From: Bacillus pumilus
Lineage (GTDB): Bacteria; Bacillota; Bacilli; Bacillales; Bacillaceae
Reading direction: 5' to 3'
Assembly: GCF_038738535.1 (NCBI RefSeq)
Contig: NZ_CP046128.1
Span: forward strand, 2,108,001 to 2,172,000
DNA length: 64,000 nt
Shown here: one piece after another, positions 29,382-38,919 of the stretch
How positions within the stretch are numbered: the stretch's first letter is position 1
Layout: the number at the start of each line of letters is the position of its first letter
Translations under genes and position numbers: made by a program
The notes under the pieces: model-generated
What the model was told of the DNA's origin: nothing
Seen by the model: only the letters and a program-made list of their open reading frames with translations
The model's database searches: none

Positions 29382-30720
29382 GGCGATCCCCCAATTCCTT
29401 AATGAACGTATCAATTTCTTCTTTCGTTCTTAGCTCTGTTACGGCGACAAGCATGTGATGTTGAAGCTCTGGGTAGTCTATCCCTAAGTCATAGCCGCCG
29501 ATGATTCCTTTTTCAAGCAATCGTTTATTGGCTTCTTTCACAGGCTCTTGTAATTTGATCACAAATTCATTAAAATGGGCCCCTTCTACATCAGCAAGCA
29601 GTCCATATGTTTGAGCCTGCGTCTTAGCATAGTGCGCTTTTTGCACGTTTTGATAGGCGATGTCTTTGATGCCTGTTTTTCCGAGTGCTGTCATGGCAAC
29701 GGAAGCGGCTAATGCATTTAATGCCTGATTCGAACAAATATTGGACGTCGCTTTATCTCTCCGAATATGCTGCTCACGCGCTTGAAGGGTCAGCACAAAC
29801 CCACGAACACCATTTTCGTCTTCTGTCTGCCCCACTAAACGACCTGGCACTTTTCGCATCAACTTTTTCGTCACAGCAAAATATCCGCAATGCGGTCCGC
29901 CAAACGCTGCTGGAATGCCAAACGGCTGTGCATCACCAACGACAATGTCTGCCCCAAGTTTTCCTGGCGGCGTCAGTAACCCGAGTGCAAGCGGATTGCT
30001 TGAGACAATGAACAGACTTTTCCCTTTATGCGCAATAGGTTCAATGTCTTTTAACGGTTCGACGACACCAAAAAAGTTTGGATATTGCACAAGAACTGCT
30101 GCTGTATCGTCGCAGACGGCCTTCTCTAATGCTGCTAGATCCGTCTGCCCTTTTTTCGCAGGCACTTCAACAACTTCGATGTGCTGTCCTTTGGCGTATG
30201 TTTTTAGCACTGCTCTTGATTCAGGATGAACCGTTTCAGAAACAACCACTTTTTTCTTTTTTGTATGTCCCGCAGCGAGCATCGCCGCTTCAGCTAATGC
30301 CGTCCCGCCATCATACATCGAGGAGTTAGCAAGATCCATACCCGTCAGCTCAGCAATCATTGTTTGAAATTCAAAAATGGCCTGTAATTCACCTTGCGAA
30401 ATCTCCGGCTGATAAGGTGTGTATGCTGTATAAAATTCAGAACGTGAGATGACATGATCAACAATAACAGGCTGGTAATGATCATATACACCGGCACCAA
30501 GAAACGATGCATAGGAAACCGTATCTTTATTCTTTGCAGCTAATCGGGATAATTCCCTTACGAGCTCTGTTTCAGATGCGGCTGGTTTAATGTTGTATGC
30601 TCCTTTAAATCTCACTTTTTCTGGGATATCTGAAAAAAGCTCATCAATCGACTGAACGCCGATGACATCCAGCATTTCTTTTTGATCTTGCTCTGTTTGC
30701 GGCAGATACCTGTGCTTCAT
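29374..30720 (-). CDS. gcvPA: Glycine dehydrogenase (decarboxylating) subunit 1
   Basis: First half of the split P-protein, partner of GcvPB. The 448-residue fold-type I aminotransferase-like protein has [29 protein letters not shown] and [22 protein letters not shown] precedes the ATG. It lies between gcvT and gcvPB in the gcv operon. Confidence 0.97.
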   Translation of the reverse strand: MKHRYLPQTEQDQKEMLDVIGVQSIDELFSDIPEKVRFKGAYNIKPAASETELVRELSRLAAKNKDTVSYASFLGAGVYDHYQPVIVDHVISRSEFYTAYTPYQPEISQGELQAIFEFQTMIAELTGMDLANSSMYDGGTALAEAAMLAAGHTKKKKVVVSETVHPESRAVLKTYAKGQHIEVVEVPAKKGQTDLAALEKAVCDDTAAVLVQYPNFFGVVEPLKDIEPIAHKGKSLFIVSSNPLALGLLTPPGKLGADIVVGDAQPFGIPAAFGGPHCGYFAVTKKLMRKVPGRLVGQTEDENGVRGFVLTLQAREQHIRRDKATSNICSNQALNALAASVAMTALGKTGIKDIAYQNVQKAHYAKTQAQTYGLLADVEGAHFNEFVIKLQEPVKEANKRLLEKGIIGGYDLGIDYPELQHHMLVAVTELRTKEEIDTFIKELGDRHE

Positions 30721-30736
30721 CCTCTATTCCCCCTCA

Positions 30737-31834
30737 TTATTTGGCTCTTTTATAAAATGGTGTCGAGACGATTTTAGCTTTTAGACGTTTTTTGCGAACT
30801 TGTACTTCCACCTCTGCCTGAAGCTGCGCCTGAGAAGATTCGATCAAAGCAAGCCCGACATTTTTCTTTAGTGTTGGGGATTGTGTGCCCGTTGTGACAA
30901 CCCCAATCTGCTTTTCTCCTGAAAAGACCGGATAGTCTGTGCGCGGAATCCCTTTATCGATCATTTCAATGCCGACAAGCTTTCGCTTCGCTCCCTCTTC
31001 TTTTTGCTTTTTGAGCGCTTCTTTGCCAATAAAATTGGCTTCTTTATCCGTTTTGACAGCAAAGCCAATCCCGCCTTCTAATGGAGAGATATCCTTTGTC
31101 AGCTCCTGGCCATAAAGCGGAAGTCTTGCTTCAAATCTCAAGGTGTCACGTGCACCGAGCCCGCACGGTATTAACCCTTTTGGCTTGCCTGCTTCTAATA
31201 AAGCCGACCAGATGTGGACCGCATCTTCTGACTGGCAGTAGATTTCAAAGCCGTCCTCCCCTGTGTAGCCCGTTCTTGAAACAAGCACTTCTTTTTGAGC
31301 GACCTCAGCTTTTGATAAAAATGTAAATGGCTTGAGAGATGTCACCTCTTCATCCGCCACATCTTTCATAATGTCAGCAGCAAGAGGTCCTTGAAGGGCT
31401 AGCAAGGCGATTTGATCAGAGACATTTTGGATCAATACGTCGTTCTCATTTTGATGCTGAAGCAGCCAATCCACATCTTTTTCAATATTTGATGCATTAA
31501 TGACAAGCAAATAATTGTTCTTTTCTTTTTGATAGACGAGCAGATCATCCACCGTCCCGCCATCTTCATAGCACATGGCTGTATATAGTGCCTTACCGTC
31601 TGTCAGCTTAGACACATCATTGGTTAATAACCTTTGTAAAAAAGGAAGGGCATCTTGACCTTTGATTTCCACCTCACCCATGTGAGACACATCAAAAAGC
31701 CCTGCTTTTGTTCGAACAGCTTCATGTTCTTCTTTAATGGAAGAAAATTGGACAGGTAATTCCCAGCCCCCGAAGTCAATGGTTTTTGCGCCAAACGTTT
31801 CATACGCATGAAAAAGCGGTGTTCGTTTCAACAT
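30737..31834 (-). CDS. gcvT: Aminomethyltransferase (glycine cleavage T-protein)
   Basis: Moves the methylene group from GcvH-bound aminomethyl to tetrahydrofolate, releasing ammonia. It has [28 protein letters not shown] and [20 protein letters not shown]. The start is the ATG at 31834 (365 aa), with GGGGGAAACG upstream. It is the first gene of the riboswitch-controlled gcvT-gcvPA-gcvPB operon. Confidence 0.97.
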   Translation of the reverse strand: MLKRTPLFHAYETFGAKTIDFGGWELPVQFSSIKEEHEAVRTKAGLFDVSHMGEVEIKGQDALPFLQRLLTNDVSKLTDGKALYTAMCYEDGGTVDDLLVYQKEKNNYLLVINASNIEKDVDWLLQHQNENDVLIQNVSDQIALLALQGPLAADIMKDVADEEVTSLKPFTFLSKAEVAQKEVLVSRTGYTGEDGFEIYCQSEDAVHIWSALLEAGKPKGLIPCGLGARDTLRFEARLPLYGQELTKDISPLEGGIGFAVKTDKEANFIGKEALKKQKEEGAKRKLVGIEMIDKGIPRTDYPVFSGEKQIGVVTTGTQSPTLKKNVGLALIESSQAQLQAEVEVQVRKKRLKAKIVSTPFYKRAK

Positions 31835-31900
31835 CAATCGTTTCCCCCTTTTTTCTTTCAGTGCAGATCACAAGCTGAATTTTCAGAAAAAAATCGCAGC

Positions 31901-31948
31901 AAAAAAGGACAGAGCGCTCCCTTTTATCAAAAAGAAGTCTCTGTCCTT
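31901..31948 (-). terminator. Riboswitch expression-platform terminator
   Basis: AAGGACAGAG/CTCTGTCCTT arms with an internal loop, followed by a T run on the minus strand. It lies between the second glycine aptamer and gcvT. In the family glycine binding disrupts such a terminator to turn expression on. Confidence 0.9.
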
Positions 31949-32155
31949 GCACCTGAAAGTTTACAGCACAACAGCATTGTGCGTTTTCCCCTTTGGTGGT
32001 TTGCTAAAAATCGATGAGCAAACACTCTCCAGAGTTGCGTCCGGTAAGAGTACTTTTGCCTGAGAGATTCACTGAAACGATTCAGCTTGCTCCTTCGGCG
32101 CCTGCCAGTGTTAAATAACCGCCAAGTCTCTCCCCATACCATCATCCGCTCATAT
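31945..32155 (-). ncRNA. Tandem glycine riboswitch upstream of gcvT
   Basis: Two glycine aptamers read on the minus strand. The first includes TATGGGGAGAGA, GGCGCCGAAGGAGCAAG and CTCTCAGGCAAAAGTACTC. The second includes CTCTGGAGAG, CACCAAAGGGG and CTTTCAGGTGCAAGGACAGAG. The arrangement matches the known cooperative gcv riboswitch and leads into a terminator before gcvT. Confidence 0.96.
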
Positions 32156-32395
32156 TCTTCACATTTATTGGACATACTATCAAAATGGGTGACTTATTTT
32201 CTAGATCACTTACCAACATCCTACCATTAGAAACGGATGAAGAGCAACAGAAAAATCATTAACATTTTTTAAACAAACATTCACTATCGTTCGCTTTTAT
32301 TCATATATCTAGTCTTTTAAAGACCTCTTAAAAAATGAAGCGTTTAAATACAGAACAATTTTATCCTTAACCTATTAGAAAGGCAGGCGATCACA

Positions 32396-34066
32396 TTGAA
32401 TATTCAAACGATTTTTGATCAGGAATGGGCAAGTAAATTTCAGCAGCGGCTTGCAGCAGACGGCCCCTGGGCGAACTGGGAAATGTACCGTTTAGCGACG
32501 CAGGTCCAAAAAGTCACAGCCATTGATTCATTTGAAGGACTGCAAGCTCCCGCGCACCTGCCTGCATTCACGCCTTTAAAACATCAGCTTGAAGTAGCCA
32601 GAAGAGTCGTAGAAGAGATGAACGGAAAAGCCATTTTAGCAGATGAAGTGGGACTTGGAAAAACCGTAGAAGCAGGACTCATTATCAAAGAATACATGAT
32701 TCGTGGACTTGCAAAAAAAATTCTCATACTTGTCCCCGCCTCCCTTGTGTCTCAATGGGTACAGGAGCTGCGGACGAAATTTTACATTGATGCTGTCGAA
32801 CAAAAAAAGAGCTACGTGTGGGAGCAGTGTGACGTCGTGGTTTCCTCCATTGATACAGCCAAAAGACAGCCGCATCGAGACACCATTTTATCAATTGCCT
32901 ACGATATGGTCATTATTGATGAAGCACACAAACTGAAAAACAATAAAACGAAAAACTATGAATTTGTGAGAAATCTAAATAAGAAATTCTGCCTGCTGCT
33001 GACAGCGACACCTATCCAAAACCGTATCGGAGAAATATTTAATCTCGTTTCCCTTCTGAAGCCAGGCCACCTCGGGAATGAACATCAGTTTAAAGATGTC
33101 TTTGCCAAAAAGGATTTACAGCTTGAAGACCACGACCGATTAAAACAGCTTGTGAATAAAGTGATGATTCGTAACCGAAGGCAAGACACAGGCATCGAGT
33201 GGACAAAACGGCATGTCAAAACGATTTCCATTGATTTCTCTCCAACGGAACAAGCTTTGTATGATGAAATCTGCAAGCTGAAAGAGAACCCGTCTTATGC
33301 AAAGCACATGTTTTCCATCATGACCTTGGAACGAGAATGCTGTTCAAGCCGCGAGGCGGTCTATATGACGATTAAAAAAATGCAGGAAGATGAAAAACAT
33401 ATCCTTGGATCCTCTGCTATAGCGCAAATTATGGAGAAAATCAATCAAGTTCAGCAAAACACAAAGGCGCTTGAAGTCGTCAAGCTTATTCAGCAGTTAA
33501 ATGAAAAGGTCATTATTTTCACCGAATACCGCGCGACACAAATTTATTTACAATGGTTTCTTCAGCAAAATGGCATCAGCTCCGTTCCTTTTCGAGGCGG
33601 CTTTAAGCGGGGCAAAAAAGATTGGATGAAAGATTTATTTAGAGAACGGGCGCAAGTGTTAATTGCGACAGAAGCGGGCGGCGAAGGAATCAACCTTCAG
33701 TTTTGTAACCAAATCATCAACTACGATCTTCCGTGGAACCCGATGCGTCTAGAACAGCGAATTGGACGTATCCACCGCCTTGGACAAGAGCGAGATGTCC
33801 ACATTTACAATATGGCAACAAACGGAACCGTTGAGGAACATATCTTAAAGCTTTTATATGAAAAAATTCAGCTGTTTGAAAACGTCATTGGCGATCTAGA
33901 TGATATTTTAACGCGAATAGATATCAAAGATGCCGAAACAGAACTACATCAGATTCTCTTTCAGCACGAATCAGACGGAGACATGAAAAAGAAATTAACC
34001 CAGTTTGCTTCCTATTTATCAGAAGCAAAAACACCACTTTTAGAAAAAAGACAGCAAGGCTCATAA
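32396..34066 (+). CDS. yqhH: SNF2-family helicase YqhH
   Basis: Superfamily 2 ATPase of SNF2/RapA type. The 556-residue protein has Walker A DEVGLGKTVEAG, DEAH box, motif III LLTATPIQN, and a C-terminal helicase domain with ATEAGGEGINLQFCNQIINYD and RIGRIHRLGQ. The start is TTG. It is followed 14 bases later by yqhG, a conserved partner of unknown function. It could act on DNA or on RNA polymerase recycling; neither is shown. Confidence 0.93.
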   Translation: MNIQTIFDQEWASKFQQRLAADGPWANWEMYRLATQVQKVTAIDSFEGLQAPAHLPAFTPLKHQLEVARRVVEEMNGKAILADEVGLGKTVEAGLIIKEYMIRGLAKKILILVPASLVSQWVQELRTKFYIDAVEQKKSYVWEQCDVVVSSIDTAKRQPHRDTILSIAYDMVIIDEAHKLKNNKTKNYEFVRNLNKKFCLLLTATPIQNRIGEIFNLVSLLKPGHLGNEHQFKDVFAKKDLQLEDHDRLKQLVNKVMIRNRRQDTGIEWTKRHVKTISIDFSPTEQALYDEICKLKENPSYAKHMFSIMTLERECCSSREAVYMTIKKMQEDEKHILGSSAIAQIMEKINQVQQNTKALEVVKLIQQLNEKVIIFTEYRATQIYLQWFLQQNGISSVPFRGGFKRGKKDWMKDLFRERAQVLIATEAGGEGINLQFCNQIINYDLPWNPMRLEQRIGRIHRLGQERDVHIYNMATNGTVEEHILKLLYEKIQLFENVIGDLDDILTRIDIKDAETELHQILFQHESDGDMKKKLTQFASYLSEAKTPLLEKRQQGS

Positions 34067-34080
34067 AGGAGAGTTGATCA

Positions 34081-34878
34081 ATGGAGCAGCGTGACATACA
34101 TACCTTTCTTCTCCGTTTCTTTCAGGCAAATCAATGCGACATACTAGAAGAAAGTGCAGGACATATGACCGTACAACTAACCATCGATATGGATAAATTG
34201 ATTATGAACCGCCCTTTTTATTGGCACTGGCTTGAAAAAACTGGTGGTGTACCAGAGCCGCGGCAATTGACCCTCATCACCGATCAAAAAAAAGTGGATG
34301 ATACGATTGAGGGTGAATTTATCCACTTCGGCTCCCCTCGTTTATTTCAAATATTTGAAGCTGTCAAACAGCAGGGCCGTTTTATCCGTCTCTATGAACG
34401 AGTCACTCCGCTCACGAACAACCAGATCGCACTCGAGCCATGGCTTGGTCTCAATGTGAAAATTTCTTATCTCGCAGATCGAAAGAAGGATAAGCTTTTA
34501 TCACTAGGACTTCATCTAATACGCGGAGAAGTCGTTGAACAATTTCAAGAAAAGCTGGAAACCCGTGAGCTGTCATCTCAAATTCCCGATTATTGCTTTA
34601 CAATGAGTACAATGATCAAGCCAGAAAGCGGGGTCAAACGGCTCTATAGTCTAATGGAGCGTTACGCCCATGAGGAACCAGACAATTGGGCGGTGAGAGC
34701 TGTTCAAAAATGGAAAGAAGACACTGAACTTTTAAACCAATTTTATGAAGGGACTTCAGACACATCTGTAGAATATGAAATAGAAAGACAAGCACTCAAA
34801 ACTTTATACGAACCAAAAATCAGTCTTACGATTGAAAATGGCGGACTTTTTTACTTACAGCAAAAAAGAGGAGGTTGA
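34081..34878 (+). CDS. yqhG: YqhG, conserved partner of the SNF2 helicase
   Basis: A 265-residue protein of unknown function with no recognised catalytic motif. The segment RPFYWHWLEKTGGVPEPRQL is strongly patterned, and the C terminus is acidic and helical. AAAGGAGAG lies before the ATG. Tight spacing with yqhH suggests the two work together. Confidence 0.85.
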   Translation: MEQRDIHTFLLRFFQANQCDILEESAGHMTVQLTIDMDKLIMNRPFYWHWLEKTGGVPEPRQLTLITDQKKVDDTIEGEFIHFGSPRLFQIFEAVKQQGRFIRLYERVTPLTNNQIALEPWLGLNVKISYLADRKKDKLLSLGLHLIRGEVVEQFQEKLETRELSSQIPDYCFTMSTMIKPESGVKRLYSLMERYAHEEPDNWAVRAVQKWKEDTELLNQFYEGTSDTSVEYEIERQALKTLYEPKISLTIENGGLFYLQQKRGG

Positions 34879-35060
34879 CCCATAGGTCCCCTCCCTTTCA
34901 TGTGACATACAATTTTCGATCAGCCAAAAGCAACGTTTGTCTGTTTGTATTGGGCGGAAAAATGACGCAAGCAAACTATGAGGTCTTACCACCTGTGTCT
35001 TTCCATTTCATGCGTTAAGTGCCTGAAATACATGATTCAGTATTTTAGGAGGGTATTTGT

Positions 35061-35225
35061 ATGGAAAAGAAAACGAACATATTAGACAGTGAATGGGTTC
35101 AATTATTACTTGAAGCTCGTAAAGCAGGGCTAACAGTTGAAGAAGTCCGTCAATTCCTCAAATCAAGTGAAAAGTCCTCTGAGTCTCACCCTCTGGTAAG
35201 AAGTCATTCTATCAAACCTTTCTGA
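35061..35225 (+). CDS. sinI: SinI, antagonist of SinR
   Basis: In 54 residues, the SinR-like dimerisation helices are seen in DSEWVQLLLEARKAGLTVEE and VRQFLKSSEK, and the C terminus RSHSIKPF resembles B. subtilis SinI. SinI binds SinR and relieves repression of matrix genes. AGGAGGG lies 7 bases before the ATG. It is directly upstream of sinR. Confidence 0.95.
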   Translation: MEKKTNILDSEWVQLLLEARKAGLTVEEVRQFLKSSEKSSESHPLVRSHSIKPF

Positions 35226-35237
35226 ATGTGCTATAAT
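35211..35237 (+). promoter_or_regulatory. sinR internal promoter (extended -10)
   Basis: TGCTATAAT (35229-35237) is an extended -10 just after the sinI stop, with a weak TTCTATC-like -35 upstream. It fits the known separate constitutive transcription of sinR. Confidence 0.6.
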
Positions 35238-35258
35238 ATCGAAAGGAAGGTGATGACA

Positions 35259-35594
35259 TTGATTGGCCAGCGTATTAAACAATACCGCAATGAAAAAGGC
35301 TACTCACTATCAGAACTGGCCGAAAAGGCTGGGGTAGCGAAGTCTTATTTAAGCTCAATAGAAAGAAACTTGCAAACAAACCCCTCCATTCAATTTCTTG
35401 AAAAAGTCTCCGCTGTTCTGGACGTCTCGGTTCATACACTGTTACACGAAAAAGATGAAACCGAATACGATGGTCAATTAGATAGTGAATGGGAAAAACT
35501 AGTTCGAGATGCAATGACATCAGGGGTTTCGAAAAAGCAATTTCGTGAATTTTTAGATTATCAAATCTGGAAAAAAAATCAAGAAGAGGAGTAA
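35259..35594 (+). CDS. sinR: Biofilm master repressor SinR
   Basis: Represses tapA-sipW-tasA and eps genes. In 111 residues, the Xre-type helix-turn-helix (about 1-60) contains YSLSELAEKAGVAKSYLSSIE. The C-terminal SinI-binding domain has DSEWEKLVRDAM. I use the TTG at 35259 because AAGGAAGG lies 6-7 bases upstream and it matches the known start. The earlier in-frame ATGs at 35226 and 35253 are too close or lack a site. Confidence 0.97.
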   Translation: MIGQRIKQYRNEKGYSLSELAEKAGVAKSYLSSIERNLQTNPSIQFLEKVSAVLDVSVHTLLHEKDETEYDGQLDSEWEKLVRDAMTSGVSKKQFREFLDYQIWKKNQEEE

Positions 35595-35644
35595 AGCGCA
35601 CATTTTAGCGCATACTCCTCCAATTGCTATGCAGAGCTTGATAT

Positions 35645-35670
35645 CAGTCTAAAGACTGGCTTTATTTTTT
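35645..35670 (+). terminator. Terminator of sinIR
   Basis: CAGTC/GACTG stem with TAAA loop, followed by a T-rich run that overlaps the 3' end of the converging tasA gene. Confidence 0.65.
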
Positions 35671-36462
35671 ATCTTCGCTGTGTGCTTTTTCGTTTTCTTT
35701 CACGTAGCCTTTTTCATCCGTATGCTTTTTGGGATTGATCGTTAAACCATTCCACTGAGTCGCTTCGAAGGAAAGATCAATTTGAATCGCATCGCCTTGG
35801 TATTTATTTTGGATATAGTGACCAGCTTTATCCTTCGTCTGGTCATTGACAAATTCAATGATCATTTCCATTTTATCGTAATCAAACGGGTTCTTTGGAA
35901 TGCCGTCATACTCTGGAGCCACTGTTCCATCAACAGTTGCTACATTAATCTTCCCACTTTCATGTAAAAACTTCTCATCGACGGCATGACGAAGCTTTTC
36001 AAATGCGGTCTGATCCTGTTTTGACGTTAGTTGATGCAAGTCAAGCAGGTTTGCATGGTCTAAGATAATATTTTTCGGATAACCATTTCCACCTTCGGCT
36101 CCAACCGTAAGAACACTCACCTGAAACTGGCTGAGAAATTCTTCAGCTGTATTCTTACCGCCATTCTTCGCGGAAGCTCCGTCTTGAAACTGGCTGTAAT
36201 CAAGACTCATCAGCACTTGATTGATCGCAAGCGATCCTTTATTTTCAAAATGAAATTCTTTCTTGATCCGATCACCAGGTTTTAAGTTCGCAAGGTTGAT
36301 GGCGCCGGAGTTCTCTTTTGCTGATAAATCCAGCTCTCCTGTCGAGTAGACCGCGTTTGCCTTTTCTACATCGTTAAACGCCGCCCATGTCCCCCCGCCG
36401 ATTAATGCAAGGCCTAAAGCCCCTGATAATACACCTAAACGAATTGATCTTTTCTTTGCCAT
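35662..36462 (-). CDS. tasA: Biofilm amyloid fibre protein TasA
   Basis: Main protein fibre of the biofilm matrix. In 266 residues, the N-terminal signal peptide ends TWAAFND, cut by SipW after Ala28. The mature part has GELDLSAKENSGAINLANLKPGD and ends KENEKAHSEDKK, close to B. subtilis TasA (261 aa). It is the last gene of tapA-sipW-tasA. Confidence 0.96.
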   Translation of the reverse strand: MAKKRSIRLGVLSGALGLALIGGGTWAAFNDVEKANAVYSTGELDLSAKENSGAINLANLKPGDRIKKEFHFENKGSLAINQVLMSLDYSQFQDGASAKNGGKNTAEEFLSQFQVSVLTVGAEGGNGYPKNIILDHANLLDLHQLTSKQDQTAFEKLRHAVDEKFLHESGKINVATVDGTVAPEYDGIPKNPFDYDKMEMIIEFVNDQTKDKAGHYIQNKYQGDAIQIDLSFEATQWNGLTINPKKHTDEKGYVKENEKAHSEDKK

Positions 36463-36493
36463 GAATGAACCCCCTAATAAATTGTTTTATTGA

Positions 36494-36507
36494 AACCTAA
36501 TTAGGTT
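36494..36507. other. 14-bp palindrome between sipW and tasA
   Basis: AACCTAATTAGGTT is a perfect palindrome in the 57-base sipW-tasA gap. There is no following T run. It could be an RNA processing or stability site, or chance. Confidence 0.45.
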
Positions 36508-36519
36508 ACAAACGAAAAT

Positions 36520-37092
36520 TTAAGCTTGTTCCTCTGACATATGTAAATCAGCCGTGTGTCTTCGGTGTTTTGCAGCGCCCACAAAATGAAGAGTGGAATA
36601 AACGAGCAGCATCACACCTGGTATAATGAGCAGCAACGCAGTTCCAGCCGAAGTCCCTGCATACGAAAGAAGCTTTCCTGCATAAGGAATGTTCACACCC
36701 GTATACTGCGCAGCCACCTGATCCGCTTTTACTAGCGTGCCGTCCTGATACATATTGTGGTCACCTTTCGTCTCAAAGGCTTTATTTGCTCCCTTTCCTT
36801 TCACCCCAACAATTCGGTGGGTCACATAAGACTGGTCCTGCTTCGTTTGAAACGTGATAATATCTCCTTTTTTAAGTGCCTCCGGTGAAGTCACTTCTTT
36901 TACGACAATGAGTGAGCCAGTCGAAAATTCCGGTTCCATTGATCCAGATAATACTTGCTTGAATTGATAACCGAAAATCTGTGGATCTCCCCCAGTAGTT
37001 CTTGAAGACAATACGACAATAATACATGCAATCATCACCGTGAACACCACCAGATAAAGAATACTTCCAGACATCTTCATCCATTTTTTCAT
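36520..37092 (-). CDS. sipW: ER-type signal peptidase SipW
   Basis: Signal peptidase dedicated to TapA and TasA. In 190 residues, two membrane segments flank the catalytic domain. Ser51 lies in LSGSMEP, and His92 in YVTHRIVG replaces the lysine of usual bacterial enzymes, the hallmark of the ER type. I use the ATG at 37092 since a longer in-frame start (37143) would overlap tapA and add residues unlike the family. Confidence 0.95.
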   Translation of the reverse strand: MKKWMKMSGSILYLVVFTVMIACIIVVLSSRTTGGDPQIFGYQFKQVLSGSMEPEFSTGSLIVVKEVTSPEALKKGDIITFQTKQDQSYVTHRIVGVKGKGANKAFETKGDHNMYQDGTLVKADQVAAQYTGVNIPYAGKLLSYAGTSAGTALLLIIPGVMLLVYSTLHFVGAAKHRRHTADLHMSEEQA

Positions 37093-37143
37093 GACCTCTT
37101 CTCCCCTTCGCCTATCATTGTTTCCTTTAGAAGACAGCTCCAT

Positions 37144-37671
37144 TTAGGATGCCTTTTCTTGACACTTTGCGAGCTGCATATGTTTAGACCATATGAATGC
37201 TTCTTCAGATCCACCAAAACCTTTAGGATAATAGATTTTAAACGCATAGATTCCATTCGTTTTTGCTTTATCTGTCGTGACAGTCGTTGTTTCTTGTGAA
37301 AGAAGGGACTGTATAGAGCCTTTTTCAAGAATATGACCATCTTGTAACGGCTTCTGCTCACTTTTTACTTTATGTAATTCCCATTTCCATTCAGAGTGTG
37401 CAATAGGTTGTCCACTATTTTTTAGTGTCATGCTCAGCTTTTGAGGCGCGCAGACTGTTCCTTTGTTCATCGTTTGATCGATGAGTTCCAAATGACTTCT
37501 ATCCCATTTGGTAGGCTGACAATGCTGATCCGTCTGTTCAAAATTTTCGCATGTTTTCATGACAAAGTTTGAGTGCTCAACATCGTTAAAAGAAGCGTTC
37601 GTTGTTGAGATCAAAAGAGATGTGAAAATCAAACAAATGGCACAAAAGAGTACAAAGAGCGACTGTTTCAT
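37144..37671 (-). CDS. tapA: TasA anchoring/assembly protein TapA (short form)
   Basis: Accessory matrix protein that nucleates TasA fibres. It has an N-terminal signal sequence with the SipW-type ASFNDVEHS motif, and paired cysteines (CENFEQTDQHC, and later ones). At 175 residues it is shorter than the B. subtilis protein (253). It is first in the operon behind SinR-box-like operators. Confidence 0.9.
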   Translation of the reverse strand: MKQSLFVLFCAICLIFTSLLISTTNASFNDVEHSNFVMKTCENFEQTDQHCQPTKWDRSHLELIDQTMNKGTVCAPQKLSMTLKNSGQPIAHSEWKWELHKVKSEQKPLQDGHILEKGSIQSLLSQETTTVTTDKAKTNGIYAFKIYYPKGFGGSEEAFIWSKHMQLAKCQEKAS

Positions 37672-37696
37672 TCATTCTCCAACTCCTTGAACGATT

Positions 37697-37712
37697 GTTC
37701 TTTAATAAGAAC
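37697..37712. promoter_or_regulatory. SinR operator-like palindrome at tapA
   Basis: GTTCTTTAATAAGAAC contains the SinR box GTTCTTT with an inverted AGAAC, 25 bases upstream of the tapA start. Confidence 0.75.
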
Positions 37713-37770
37713 GATTACATACAGTATAAGGAAATACCTATAAAACCCAAAACGTCAAATTAGTCCATTT

Positions 37771-37787
37771 TGTTCGTAAACAAGAAC
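37771..37787. promoter_or_regulatory. Second SinR operator-like site at tapA
   Basis: TGTTCGTAAACAAGAAC carries GTTC and GAAC arms like the first operator, about 75 bases further upstream. Confidence 0.6.
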
Positions 37788-37922
37788 CATTACGAGAAAA
37801 TTCTTCCATTTTCTCATTCTTTCGCCGTATTCAATAATTTTTTGTGTGACATTTGTACTTCTTAAAAATTTACATAAAAGTGCAGCATTTGGTCAGAATA
37901 ATAACAGGTGAGGTGATGTGAA

Positions 37923-38249
37923 GTGAAATATGGAAAGATGATAATCATGCTCAGTTTACTGTTGAGCCCTATGATACACGACGCCAATCCTGCGGATGCG
38001 AAAGGTTTCACTGCCGCCGCAGATCAATGGGAAACACGGGCAGTCAAAGAAGCAAAGAAACGATATCCGCTGGCACAAGTCTTATTCAAACAAAAAGTAT
38101 GGGACCGTCATCGTGAGAAGGAATCTGTGAAACAGTATCATATTACGTTAAAAGACCACACCAAAGAATTTGGGGTATTTGTCACTATTTCTTATAACCC
38201 TTACTCAAACAAGGTCAATAAAGTGATTGTTGTGGAAGAATACAGCTAA
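37923..38249 (+). CDS. yqzG: Secreted small protein YqzG
   Basis: A 108-residue DUF3889-like protein with an N-terminal signal peptide (IIMLSLLLSPMIHDANPADA) and a mature part with WETRAVKEAKKRYP and KVWDRHR. The start is GTG. The function is unknown. It is divergent from tapA. Confidence 0.85.
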   Translation: MKYGKMIIMLSLLLSPMIHDANPADAKGFTAAADQWETRAVKEAKKRYPLAQVLFKQKVWDRHREKESVKQYHITLKDHTKEFGVFVTISYNPYSNKVNKVIVVEEYS

Positions 38250-38257
38250 AGGGGCAT

Positions 38258-38285
38258 AAAAAAACCGCCTGTTGGCGGCTTTTTA
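38258..38285. terminator. Bidirectional terminator between yqzG and yqzE
   Basis: AAACCGCC/GGCGGCTTT stem with a TGTT loop and flanking A and T runs. It serves converging yqzG and comG-yqzE transcripts. Confidence 0.9.
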
Positions 38286-38477
38286 CTTTCGTCGATGTCG
38301 CTGACGTTTTTTTAACATCATTGAAAACCCAAACGGCAGAACCCCAAATAAACGCTGTGAAAATGGCGGTTTCGTTTCCATTTTCTCTTGTTTATGTTCC
38401 TTCCGTTCGTCACGTGGTGTATTCATATATTTAATGATTTCCTGCGTCATATATTTTACATAGTCATTGGTTTTCAA
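38283..38477 (-). CDS. yqzE: Small protein YqzE
   Basis: YqzE-family, basic, 64 residues, with [22 protein letters not shown] at the N terminus. I use the TTG at 38477, six bases after AGAGGTG. It follows comGG and is probably in the comG operon. The function is unknown. Confidence 0.85.
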   Translation of the reverse strand: MKTNDYVKYMTQEIIKYMNTPRDERKEHKQEKMETKPPFSQRLFGVLPFGFSMMLKKRQRHRRK

Positions 38478-38535
38478 CACATTCACCTCTTCTTTCTTCA
38501 AGTGTTACCTAGAAGAGGATCATTTTATACACTGG

Positions 38536-38919
38536 CTATTCAGGGTTTGCCCATTTCATGATTTCACGGGTCTTCCAATCCAGCACCAGTTCCCGCTCAT
38601 CTGATAAACCATCCTTTGCTTTCACACTGACTAACATGAGGATACGCTTTTTCTTTTGATCGCATGTCATCTGCTTCAATGTCACGCGGCCTTCTTCAGT
38701 GTCAATATGGGTATGCTGCTTTTCACACAAACGATGTAATGTACGGGCAGCTTCACTCGCCCCCACCCTGAAAAGCTGCTGTTTTTTATAAAAAGAAATC
38801 GTCAGCTCTGCACTTCTCAGCTCTTTTTGAAACCCTATCGTCATTGATCCTAGGATCAAGAGAAAAAATAGAATCGCAGCCAGTACATGCGGATAGATAA
38901 ATCCTCCTTCTCTTTTCAC
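38536..38919 (-). CDS. comGG: Competence pseudopilus minor protein ComGG
   Basis: Minor pseudopilin with a hydrophobic N-terminal helix (VLAAILFFLLILGSMTIGF) and no strict G/F prepilin cleavage motif, as usual for ComGG. Length is 127 residues. It overlaps comGF by 4 bases. Confidence 0.9.
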   Translation of the reverse strand: MKREGGFIYPHVLAAILFFLLILGSMTIGFQKELRSAELTISFYKKQQLFRVGASEAARTLHRLCEKQHTHIDTEEGRVTLKQMTCDQKKKRILMLVSVKAKDGLSDERELVLDWKTREIMKWANPE

